A stretch of 64,000 nucleotides of DNA, from NCBI RefSeq assembly GCF_024609785.1, contig NZ_JANHJQ010000002.1, positions 1 to 64,000 of the forward strand. Direction: 5' to 3'. Position numbers and translations under genes: made by a program. The notes beneath the pieces are model-generated. The model was not told the origin of the DNA, made no database searches, and saw only the letters and a list, made by a program, of their open reading frames with translations. Positions within the stretch are counted from its first letter, which is position 1, and each line of letters starts with the position of its first letter. This stretch comes from Pseudalkalibacillus decolorationis (GTDB lineage Bacteria; Bacillota; Bacilli; Bacillales; Fictibacillaceae). Below are positions 27,317-35,764 of this stretch, piece after piece.

Positions 27317-28753
27317 ATGGCCAGTATCGCAAAAATACAAGATTTTGCTCAAGAATACTCAGATAATTTGGCTGAAATTTTAGGGTTGGATGTTTCGATC
27401 ATAGATCATAACAATATCAGAGTAGCTGGAACGGGTCTTCATCGCCAATTGATCGGAAAGCCAGTTCCAAAAGGATCTTTTTTTGAGACGATCTTAAAAA
27501 CCGGACGACCAGGGATTATTTTTGACCGACGGGAAGGTAGTAAGAAATGCCGCAATTGCATTTTTAATAAACAATGTACGGAATTGGCAACAGTTGGATT
27601 CCCGATTATCAAAAAAAATAAGCCGGTTGGTGTCATCGGTTTTATCGGCTTTACCTCGAGACAAAAGAAAATGATTGTCGAGCATTCCGGGAGTCTATCA
27701 AAATATTTACAAAATATAAGTACATTGTTTGAAAACAAATTATCACTAGAAGATTGCCAATTTCACGAACAAGCCCCAGTCCCTCCAAAGAGTTACACGT
27801 TTGATTCGATCATCGGTACAAATGCAAAGTTTCAATCCTTAATTGAGAAAGCTCGAAAAATATCCAAAAGCCCTAGTTCTGTTTTGATAAGGGGTGAAAA
27901 TGGGACAGGGAAAGAATTACTTGCGCAAGCGATTCATTATGGTAGAACGGGCATTAATAAGCCATTTATTTCGGTTAATTGTGGCGCGATTCCTGAACAT
28001 CTATTAGAAAGTGAACTTTTTGGCTATGATGGAGGCGCTTTTACCGGTGCGAAACGTCAAGGGAAAGAAGGAAAATTCGAGTTGGCAAACAATGGAACCA
28101 TATTCCTCGACGAGATTGGTGATCTGCCACTTTCTATGCAGTCAAAACTTTTAAGGGTATTGCAAGAAAAGTATATTGAGAGAATTGGCGGTAATCAAAT
28201 CATTCCGTTAGATGTAAGAGTCATTGCGGCGACGAATAAAGATCTTGAATCAATGGTCAAGAAGGGAACATTTCGGGAGGATTTATATTACAGGATCAAC
28301 GTTATTCCACTCCATGTGATGCCGTTAAGGGAAAGACGTGATGACATTCCTTTGCTTCTAGCTCACTATACTGGAAAGTACAGTCTTATACTTGATAGGG
28401 GTATACCTGGGATGAACCCAATGCTGGAAAAATGGTTGATGAACTATGATTGGCCAGGGAATATTAGACATCTACAAAATGTAGTCGAGTATATGATGAA
28501 CATGAATGAAACTGATCTACTGGACTTTGATGATTTACCTGAGTATATGAAAGAAGACATTATCATCAAACCTGAAACTCAACTGGAAGAGTCAATGGGG
28601 TTGACGGAACTGGTATCTGAATGTGAACGAAACATTTTATTGAAACATATTTCTTCCGATTCTTCTAACATTGATAAGGAGGAAATAGCAAAAAAATTAA
28701 ATATTAGTCTTACTACTCTTTATCGTAAATTGGGGAAGCATCAAATCTATTAA
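27317..28753 (+). CDS. Sigma-54 enhancer-binding protein with Cys-rich sensor domain
   Basis: This is a 478-residue activator. The ATG at 27317 is preceded by GAGGTG at 6 bases. Residues 1-140 form a PAS/GAF-like sensor with Cys78-x2-Cys81-x5-Cys87 (KKCRNCIFNKQC). AAA+ follows, with GENGTGKE as Walker A, a canonical GAFTGA loop, IFLDEI and an arginine-rich sensor region, then a Fis-type helix-turn-helix (EEIAKKLNISLTTLYRKL). It directly follows the cysteine/cystine genes, and the only unpaired sigma-54 promoter upstream is that of tauE-cstB-cdo, so it probably senses cysteine or reactive sulfur. Clostridial CdsR-type regulators offer a precedent for sigma-54 control of cysteine catabolism. 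Confidence 0.86.
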   Translation: MASIAKIQDFAQEYSDNLAEILGLDVSIIDHNNIRVAGTGLHRQLIGKPVPKGSFFETILKTGRPGIIFDRREGSKKCRNCIFNKQCTELATVGFPIIKKNKPVGVIGFIGFTSRQKKMIVEHSGSLSKYLQNISTLFENKLSLEDCQFHEQAPVPPKSYTFDSIIGTNAKFQSLIEKARKISKSPSSVLIRGENGTGKELLAQAIHYGRTGINKPFISVNCGAIPEHLLESELFGYDGGAFTGAKRQGKEGKFELANNGTIFLDEIGDLPLSMQSKLLRVLQEKYIERIGGNQIIPLDVRVIAATNKDLESMVKKGTFREDLYYRINVIPLHVMPLRERRDDIPLLLAHYTGKYSLILDRGIPGMNPMLEKWLMNYDWPGNIRHLQNVVEYMMNMNETDLLDFDDLPEYMKEDIIIKPETQLEESMGLTELVSECERNILLKHISSDSSNIDKEEIAKKLNISLTTLYRKLGKHQIY

Positions 28754-28850
28754 AATCGTAAAAAGAAAGAAGAGATTTATTGAAGCGATATTTTGATACA
28801 AAATGGTATGAGGCGGATGTAGCTGCGGATGGTGGGAAAGCACTCGTTTT

Positions 28851-29195
28851 GTTCCACCGTTCATACAAGTCCTATTTGCAGGCTCTTTTGTATAACTATC
28901 GGACAGAATGGATGTGCAGGTATTTATTGCAATGCTTGCTGTAATGGTTGCACCTTCTGTAGGAATTGACCCCTTATCCGTCTCTTTCATTTTGAATTTA
29001 ATTGCTGTCGTCGCAATAAGTTCATTTGGTGTCGCAGATATAGGCGGAGGGGCTACATTTGCCGCGCTTTATTGTTTTATCTACAATGAATTTACCAGTT
29101 GGAATGGTTTCTCATCTCTATAGAGCCGCTTATAGATATGGGACCTACAGCGGTAAATGAAGCGATAGCATGACAGCATTAATTTTTAGGGTATC
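28851..29195 (+). pseudogene. Decayed second tcyP copy
   Basis: In shifting frames this reads [12 protein letters not shown], then [38 protein letters not shown] and [10 protein letters not shown], about 75 percent identical to the C-terminal part of the intact TcyP at 25341. At least three frameshifts are present and the N-terminal two thirds are missing. Together with the intact copy it brackets ridA and the regulator. Confidence 0.78.
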
Positions 29196-29199
29196 ATTA

Positions 29200-29637
29200 T
29201 TACCTTAAGTTAAAAATGCCCTTCCCAGTTTTCATATTTATAGGCAATGATGAATGTTCATGTATTATGTTCCAAGAGTTATTTTCCTTTCTTAAACCGA
29301 ATGTGAATCGATTTGTCATCTGACGGAGTTTATCTCCAGATTCGTTGTGAGCAGCGTATGTAACATTACAATGAACGAAAGCGAGATCTTCATTTTCTTC
29401 AACGACTAAATCGTCAAAATCTGTTTTGAGTAAAACACCTTCCTCTTTTAAACCTTTAAACCACTCTTTCACCATTTCCTTCCATTGGGAAATGCCGATA
29501 CACTCCCAGTCTTCCCAACAATCATAAACATGGATATTAGAAGCGCATGAAGATACAAACCTCTCAACATCTTTCTCGTAGACTGCAGATTTGTAATTTT
29601 CCAGGACATCCTGAACTTTATTAAAAACAGCGCTCAT
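29200..29637 (-). CDS. NTF2-like (SnoaL/DUF4440-type) protein
   Basis: This 145-residue cystatin-like fold protein has the expected pattern: an N-terminal helix VLENYKSAVYEKDVERFVSS, DVYDCW-like strand text HVYDCWEDWECIG, and C-terminal strands RFTFGLRKENNSWNIIHEHS. Members act as small ketosteroid-isomerase-like enzymes or ligand binders. The substrate cannot be told. The start follows AAAGGAG. It is monocistronic, and its stop lies next to the TcyP relic. Confidence 0.75.
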   Translation of the reverse strand: MSAVFNKVQDVLENYKSAVYEKDVERFVSSCASNIHVYDCWEDWECIGISQWKEMVKEWFKGLKEEGVLLKTDFDDLVVEENEDLAFVHCNVTYAAHNESGDKLRQMTNRFTFGLRKENNSWNIIHEHSSLPINMKTGKGIFNLR

Positions 29638-30092
29638 AAATACATCTCCTTTATTATAATTCTATTTTATTTAAGTTTATCACATCCGACTGCTAAGGAT
29701 TTCTTCTCGTTTGCTAAAAATCTTTTTTACTCAACAATCCGATTGCTGAATAACGTAATGCTATGTTAATACATGCTATTACCAAAAACCAGACTTTTAT
29801 GTAATTACCGTATCAAAAACGTTCGTTTTTAATAACAGCTATGACACTATTCAAAAATGAACTAAAACACTATATTGTAGAAAGGATCGAGTAGATCGGA
29901 AAAAGGAGTCCTTGCGACTGCTAAAAATGGCGAAGGGAAAATGATAAAGTTTCACGTATCGTAAAGTAGAATCTAAACGCTATTCCTATTGATCATTCTT
30001 TCATTCGTCAGGGGTGCGATTACAGAAGATTCAAGTTAGTTTAATACATCAACAATTAAATTACATTTCTCCTGAATCCGTGTCAGCTGGCT
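29638..30092. other. Intergenic region with a second copy of the 21-base repeat
   Basis: The repeat at 30011-30031 (beginning GGGGTGCGATTACAG) matches 12642-12662 at 19 of 21 bases. No gene was found. AT-rich stretches near 29640-29860 may hold the promoter of the minus-strand gene. Confidence 0.4.
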
Positions 30093-30467
30093 TTACTGTT
30101 GTTGTATATCAACGGCTATAAGTGTAGAGACCATTGTGGAATGACCTTCTCCACACGGAATCGTACAATAGACTTGATATTCTCCTGGTTCGAACATTAC
30201 TTTCGTAGAACCTTCTCCCTCAATATTAACGTTCTCCATACCTTTTATGCCAAGACCATGATAACCATCTTCACTCTTAAAGTTGATCGTCACCGGCTTC
30301 CCGGCTATTACTTTATAAACCTTTTTGTTAAATTCCCAATTGGTAGCAGTTACTTCAATGACTGTTACTGGGGGATCATCCATTTGCTCTGCTTCATTTT
30401 GATTATTTTGAGTGCAAGCTGTCACGAACAATATGATGATTGTCATGAATAACTGTTTATATCCCAC
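30093..30467 (-). CDS. Cupredoxin lipoprotein with CuA-type site
   Basis: This is a 124-residue exported lipoprotein. A GTG start at 30467 lies 7 bases from GGAGG. The lipobox is FVTAC (Cys18). The single cupredoxin domain carries the ligands His70, Cys101, Cys105, His109 and Met112 (CTIPCGEGHSTM), the CuA pattern of cytochrome c oxidase subunit II and nitrous oxide reductase, but with no membrane anchor helix pair. It is divergent from a di-haem cytochrome c gene 188 bases away, suggesting an electron-transfer pair at the outer face of the membrane. Confidence 0.8.
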   Translation of the reverse strand: MGYKQLFMTIIILFVTACTQNNQNEAEQMDDPPVTVIEVTATNWEFNKKVYKVIAGKPVTINFKSEDGYHGLGIKGMENVNIEGEGSTKVMFEPGEYQVYCTIPCGEGHSTMVSTLIAVDIQQQ

Positions 30468-30655
30468 ATCGTTTCCTCCAAAAAATCTGCATGTGTTTTA
30501 TGTTCATTCTTTCCTATGACGATAGTTACATACAAAAAATGTAGCCGACCTATGAAGTCAAGATCACATTACTAATTAATCCTAGTAATAACACATAATT
30601 GCTTCTCCCTTTCAAATAATACCTTTATGAAAAAAACGTTAAAGGAGCTCAAAAA

Positions 30656-32605
30656 ATGAAAAGGAGAAAGTGGATCATTGTTCCAAGCTTGATTGTCATC
30701 CTACTCATTGTGATTGGTATTATTCTTTATCAAGTTGAACCGGAGTATGCTTATATACCTCCGAAAGATAAGGTCTTGAATGATAATGGGGATCTCAAAG
30801 GATACGATGTTTGGGGAGTACATACATCAGGAAAAGAAGCCACGATACTAAAGACAGAAGAAGGAAAGTCGACACAGTCGCCAGCCAGTGGCGCTGTAAA
30901 AATTGATGACGAACTACTGGAATTAGGGAGAGAAGCCTTTTATCAAGAGACCTTCGGAAATGAAGTTTTCTTGACGGATATCATGGGGATTGTCGATGGA
31001 GCCTTTACGATTCCAAATGCGATGAAAGCAATCCTTGCTTTAGGTGGAGAGGGAACCACGAATCTTAGGGTTGAATTAGCCGAAGATGTCACAATAGGGG
31101 ATAAACAATTTGAAAAAGGCACGAAAATTGACACCGGCATGGATGTTCCTAAGGGATCTTATGCACCTTTAGGGATGCCGGTCACGTTTTCAGAAGGACG
31201 ATTGAAAGTTGGCATCAGCTGTGCTGCCTGTCATGCAACCGTTGATCGGAATACCCACAAAGTCCTTGAAGGTGCCCCTAATAGAGACTTAAATGCGGGC
31301 TTACTGATAGCACTTTCGACGAACTCAGCTGCCTATTTGACTCATACCGATATCTCGTCGTTGAAAGCGTTTCTTAAGGATATGGATCGAACAGTGGAAA
31401 CATCCGATGGTAAGCAAACTCCTTTACCCGATCCAAAAACTCTTGAGAAAGCTGTCGATCGGAATTTCCTCAAATGGCCGAAAGGTAATTTTGATTCAAC
31501 AATTGATATGAAAAGTAATCTCACCCAAATTCCAGACTCGTTTACAATCGGTGATCATCCTTATGGTTGGAGTGGCTTTGCACAAGTTGGTGCATTCAAA
31601 GGATTGAGTACTTTTATAAATAATGTTCATGCGCAAAATTCCGATTCGCTTTCCCAATCAGAGGCAAGTAAAGCCTTGTTTGGAATGGATAAAGAAGTGT
31701 ATTTAGGAACCCTTTTACAAAATGCTGCGAATGAAAAATACCGCTATAATCCATCTGAAGATGAGACGCCGTCGGAGTTTTTTGCTTCCGTTGACCCGAC
31801 TCCTGGTGTTCCAGGTGTCAATGAACTTGTCGCACTGCCACAATTTCCGAAAGTGTCGGCTGTGGCACCCGATGGCTTGATTGTGAGTTCCCCAGGTTAT
31901 AACTTTAATGAACAGAACAATGGGATGTCAGCGTGGCAAAATACAATCGTTCCACCAAATCCAGACCTAGATGTTGAAAGGGATTCCATCGAATTGGGAG
32001 AAAGGGTTTTTTCCAAGGCTGGCTGTATTTCCTGTCATGCAGGTCGATACCTCACAAACAATAAAATTATTCCTGTTAACCGAATTGGTACGGAACCATC
32101 CCGGGCCGCAGCATTGAAAAAAACCGGAAAAATCTTCGGTAAATCTGTTTTGTATTCTCCGGATACACCAGTACCCATTCCGGAAAATCCAAAAGTGCTA
32201 GAGGTTCCGGTAGATAAATTGGATCCCAATCAAATTAAACTCGGCTTTGCTCACGGAAATTCGCCAGGCGGGTACAAAGTTCCAAGCTTGAATGGGTTGT
32301 TTTGGTCAGCACCTTATCTTCATGACGGTGGTGTTGCGGTCGGTACTAATTTAGAAACGGAACTAGGAGCTGCTGGTACGACCATGAAAGGGATTCCGGT
32401 TGATCCAAGAAACAGTCTTTTAGCACTAATAGACAAGAGTTTACGGATGGATGTGATACAGTCCAACCGAAATTCAAAGGATTTGCAATCCGTTCACGTC
32501 GATGGGAGTGGGCATGAGTTTTGGGTGGACGAATCGACAAGATTCACAAAAAAGGAACAACAAGCATTAATTGATTACCTTTTGTCAATTAACATTGGAA
32601 AATGA
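30656..32605 (+). CDS. Membrane-anchored di-haem cytochrome c (MauG/CcpA-peroxidase-like)
   Basis: This is a 649-residue protein with one N-terminal anchor (WIIVPSLIVILLIVIGIIL) and two haem c motifs, CAACH at 189-193 and CISCH at 457-461. The region GYKVPSLNGLFWSAPYLHDG, with C-terminal KEQQALIDYLLS, resembles the second domain of di-haem cytochrome c peroxidases and relatives. It is longer than the usual 330 residues, with extra segments before and between haems. The partner may be the divergent cupredoxin. The activity (peroxidase, thiol oxidase or electron relay) cannot be set from sequence. Confidence 0.8.
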   Translation: MKRRKWIIVPSLIVILLIVIGIILYQVEPEYAYIPPKDKVLNDNGDLKGYDVWGVHTSGKEATILKTEEGKSTQSPASGAVKIDDELLELGREAFYQETFGNEVFLTDIMGIVDGAFTIPNAMKAILALGGEGTTNLRVELAEDVTIGDKQFEKGTKIDTGMDVPKGSYAPLGMPVTFSEGRLKVGISCAACHATVDRNTHKVLEGAPNRDLNAGLLIALSTNSAAYLTHTDISSLKAFLKDMDRTVETSDGKQTPLPDPKTLEKAVDRNFLKWPKGNFDSTIDMKSNLTQIPDSFTIGDHPYGWSGFAQVGAFKGLSTFINNVHAQNSDSLSQSEASKALFGMDKEVYLGTLLQNAANEKYRYNPSEDETPSEFFASVDPTPGVPGVNELVALPQFPKVSAVAPDGLIVSSPGYNFNEQNNGMSAWQNTIVPPNPDLDVERDSIELGERVFSKAGCISCHAGRYLTNNKIIPVNRIGTEPSRAAALKKTGKIFGKSVLYSPDTPVPIPENPKVLEVPVDKLDPNQIKLGFAHGNSPGGYKVPSLNGLFWSAPYLHDGGVAVGTNLETELGAAGTTMKGIPVDPRNSLLALIDKSLRMDVIQSNRNSKDLQSVHVDGSGHEFWVDESTRFTKKEQQALIDYLLSINIGK

Positions 32606-32743
32606 CTTGATATCATAGCATACATTTCCCTAATCCATATCCCTTGGATGAACATAACGCTGTTTTGCCTCAACCTTCAAAATCTATACGTTTTGTTACA
32701 GGATCAGAGCATACAACCTCTAGCTAATCTCGTTAAATTTCAC

Positions 32744-33772
32744 TCAGTACAGATTATAACTCTCCTCTGCAGCGTACAATCCTACTAACCTATTTTCCTG
32801 CCAAGCTTGATCGAATTCAGATATAGGCAAATGACGTTCACCAGGGTAATTTCCAATTTCCATTGTGAGGGCTGGACGTTTATATTTACTGATGAACCAG
32901 TCCGTCATTCCACCACCTGATTGATTTTGTCCTGGGTATATGACTTCATACCCGGTTAAGTTCCCGACCTCTTCAGCATATTGATGGTCCCGGTCATACC
33001 GATTACCTGTTTGGTGAAAACTCCAATAAATTACCTTCCCAGCACTATGATAGGGTACAACCATTTCAGGGGCGATTTCCTGTGTGAAATTGACGATTGC
33101 TCTAACCTCAGACGAAGAATGCGGAGCTACCCCTTTATGATTTGACCAACTTGGTTCGTCACGGTTGTTTTTGATATTTTCCCAATCTGCATCATATTGG
33201 CGATTCAAGTCAACGCCCTTTGCATTGGCTTTCCATCTTGTGAAATCTTTACTACCCTCATTCATTTCTACCAAATCGTCGTGTACCCTTTCTGGAAAAG
33301 CGTTTAGACCACTCTGTTGGAGTGTAACCCCATCTGGATTGACCATCGGGACGAACCACATGGTTGTTTTGTCTAGAATTTGGTTTACATTATAACCTTC
33401 CATTGTTCGGTTAGCCTCATAAGCCTGTGCATATTGATCGATCATGTACATATTGAGGTTAGTCGTTAGCCATTCCCTTGCATGGTGGGAGCCGTTGAAA
33501 AATACCGTCGGTCCTCCAGGTTCTTCAGTTCCAAGGGATACCGCATAGATATCACGACCATATTCACTCTTACCAATTACTTTATATTTGATTAAGTTTG
33601 GGTATTTTTCAGCTAAGGACTTGATATCCTTGACCATTTGGGAATAAGTGTAGGTTTGATATGGATTTACGATATTATTGTGAGCATTAGCAGAAGTCGG
33701 TAATAATAGAATCCCTAATAAAAAAACTGAAAAACACATAAAAAGATGCTTTAAATTAAGCCTCAATTTCAT
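32744..33772 (-). CDS. Secreted M14 zinc carboxypeptidase
   Basis: This is a 342-residue protein with a signal peptide ending SANA. The M14 catalytic set is visible: NGSHHAREW (zinc ligands His and Glu, HxxE), VDLNRQY (Arg and Asn of the substrate pocket), VVPYHSAG (third zinc His) and ALTMEIGNYPGE (catalytic Glu). It follows AGGAGG. It is probably an extracellular carboxypeptidase, perhaps acting on gamma-D-glutamyl or ordinary peptides. It is monocistronic. Confidence 0.86.
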   Translation of the reverse strand: MKLRLNLKHLFMCFSVFLLGILLLPTSANAHNNIVNPYQTYTYSQMVKDIKSLAEKYPNLIKYKVIGKSEYGRDIYAVSLGTEEPGGPTVFFNGSHHAREWLTTNLNMYMIDQYAQAYEANRTMEGYNVNQILDKTTMWFVPMVNPDGVTLQQSGLNAFPERVHDDLVEMNEGSKDFTRWKANAKGVDLNRQYDADWENIKNNRDEPSWSNHKGVAPHSSSEVRAIVNFTQEIAPEMVVPYHSAGKVIYWSFHQTGNRYDRDHQYAEEVGNLTGYEVIYPGQNQSGGGMTDWFISKYKRPALTMEIGNYPGERHLPISEFDQAWQENRLVGLYAAEESYNLY

Positions 33773-34366
33773 TTTTTGTATATCCTCCTATAATTATGTA
33801 AAAATAGTAAACTATGTACGGTGATTCTCCTCCTCTTTGCAATATTACTTCTCATATGAAGGGTTTCGTAATCTTCACAAGCTATCTTCAACGATCGTTT
33901 TAATATATCCTGCAAATTTAATAGGACTGAAGAAATCAAAACTATTTAACTGTTAATTAACTAGTACCATTTATGCAGTGTCTGACACTATTTAGAAACT
34001 CTTGTGCCGCAAGGACTACTGTGAGTGCCTGCACTGAGATGTATTCGACATTCTTTTTATTTCTTCAATCAAACGTTTAATAAACAAGCCTCTTTTAACT
34101 TGACCTATAGAAGGACAGAGGCATAATAGTCAGTAATCGTGTTTTCAAATAAATTGGATATCTAACAATCGTTGAAGATACTGAGTTTATAATGGTTTTG
34201 GTAAATATCGGGACTCAGAATCGTATTCCATAAGCAATCTGGTACTGATCCATATCACGAAACCATAAAGATGATATTATCATGGCTTCTACATATTGTA
34301 GGGATCTTTTCACCCGTACATCTCATATTAACAATAATATAAAGGATTTTTTAATGTCTAATACCC
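33773..34366. other. Intergenic region, no gene recognised
   Basis: AT-rich sequence; nothing codes convincingly on either strand. Confidence 0.4.
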
Positions 34367-34410
34367 ATTATTTTTGAGGATTTTAAGAATTTAAAATCTT
34401 CAAAAATAAT
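34367..34410. repeat. Near-perfect 20-base hairpin
   Basis: ATTATTTTTGAGGATT is the left arm and its complement AATCTTCAAAAATAAT the right arm. The full arms are 20 bases each, with one mismatch and a 4-base loop. No T-tract follows. Function is unknown. Confidence 0.55.
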
Positions 34411-34456
34411 TAATGCGACGCTAGTGTCGATACGTCTATTTTGAAGGGGTGTTGAA

Positions 34457-35430
34457 GTGGTCGAACTTGGCACTGGTAATTTTCCTGGAAACGCACATTG
34501 TAACCCGGATGAGTTGCTAGAAAATCCTGATAAACTTAGAAATTTCAAATGTGCATTTGAAAACAGAGATATGACGATCAGTGGGCTCAGTTGTCATGGA
34601 ACTCCTCTCCATCCTTCAAAAAAGGCAGCGCGGGAAGCACACGATGTATGGAGAAAAACGGTACTTCTATCTGAGCGTTTAGAAGTTCCTGTAGTCAATG
34701 GTTTTTCTGGATGTCCTGGTGACCATATAAACGCAAAAAGTCCAAATTGGGTAACGTGTTCATGGCCACCTGAATATATGGAGGTTCTGGACTGGCTATG
34801 GAATGAAGTTGTCATTCCATACTGGAAGGAAGAAGCGAAATTTGCAGATTCCCATGGGATCAACCAGATCGCGTTTGAAATGCACCCTGGTTTTGTCGTT
34901 TATAACCCTGAAACGTTATTAAAGTTAAGAGAACATGCAGGACAAAGCATTGGTGCAAACTTTGACCCAAGCCATCTTGTATGGCAGGGGATCGATCCTG
35001 TAGAAGCTATCAAAAAGCTTGGTAAGGAAAATGTAATCTACCATTTCCATGCGAAAGATACGTATCTCGATTAGACTAATATAAAAGTAAATGGTGTGTT
35101 AGATACGAAACATTATAGCGAAGTCCTCAATCGCTCATGGACGTTCAGATCTGTAGGATATGGTCATGAAAAAAAATGTGGAAAGATATGATCAGTATGC
35201 TTCGTGCTATAGGGTATGATTATGTCCTATCTATAGAACACGAAGATATGCTTGGTTCCATTGACGAAGGTTTGGGTAAAGCGATTAAGCTCCTTAGAGA
35301 AAACATGTTTAAGGAACAGCTGGCTGAAATGTGGTGGGCATACATTGTATCTTTTTGTGTTTACTTTTCTCCAGTACATTGGGACCGTTCTAGTTTTACA
35401 AAGCTCCCCAACTTCATCGAAGAAAATTAG
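34457..35430 (+). pseudogene. Broken sugar-phosphate isomerase/epimerase (TIM barrel)
   Basis: Readable text includes VELGTGNFPGNAHCNPDELL, ISGLSCHGTPLHP, QIAFEMHPGFVVYNPETLL and GANFDPSHLVWQGIDPVEAI, typical of the xylose-isomerase-like TIM barrel family (metal-binding Glu and His). About 25 N-terminal residues are missing. A TAG interrupts at 35072 after HAKDTYLD, and a frameshift near 35170 precedes the last segment DYVLSIEHEDMLGSIDEGLG. It is therefore inactive. Confidence 0.8.
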
Positions 35431-35557
35431 GGGTTTTATTCAATCCGTCTTTGTTTTCGGACCCACTGGAAAAGTGCTTCCTCTTTTCCTCTCTAAAACG
35501 TTTAAAACACCTCACATGTTGAATAGGAGATTTATAAAGTAGACGTGGAGGTATAAA

Positions 35558-35599
35558 ATGTCCGTAAAGTACTTGGGGAAGTCTGGTCATGAAATGTAA
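35558..35599 (+). pseudogene. Aldo/keto reductase N-terminal stub
   Basis: After a good site (GTGGAGG) the frame gives MSVKYLGKSGHEM and a stop. This resembles the beginning of aldo/keto reductases (usual form YRYLGKSGLEVS). Nothing of the rest remains. Confidence 0.4.
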
Positions 35600-35764
35600 G
35601 TTTTCATATATGAAAGAGACAGGAATTGCTTTTTTATTTGAACATTATGTACTAGGTACAAATCTTCCCATATGACAAATGGTGTGTTTTTTCTTAAAAA
35701 CAAGGAAATCAAAAAATGAAAAAGGAATTTAAACAATGATAAGAAAACATTCAGGAGGAATTCG

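Noticed and set aside
31210-31226. TGGCATCAGCTGTGCT as a sigma-54 promoter
   Set aside because: It lies inside the cytochrome c gene over a haem motif and the -12 half is poor.
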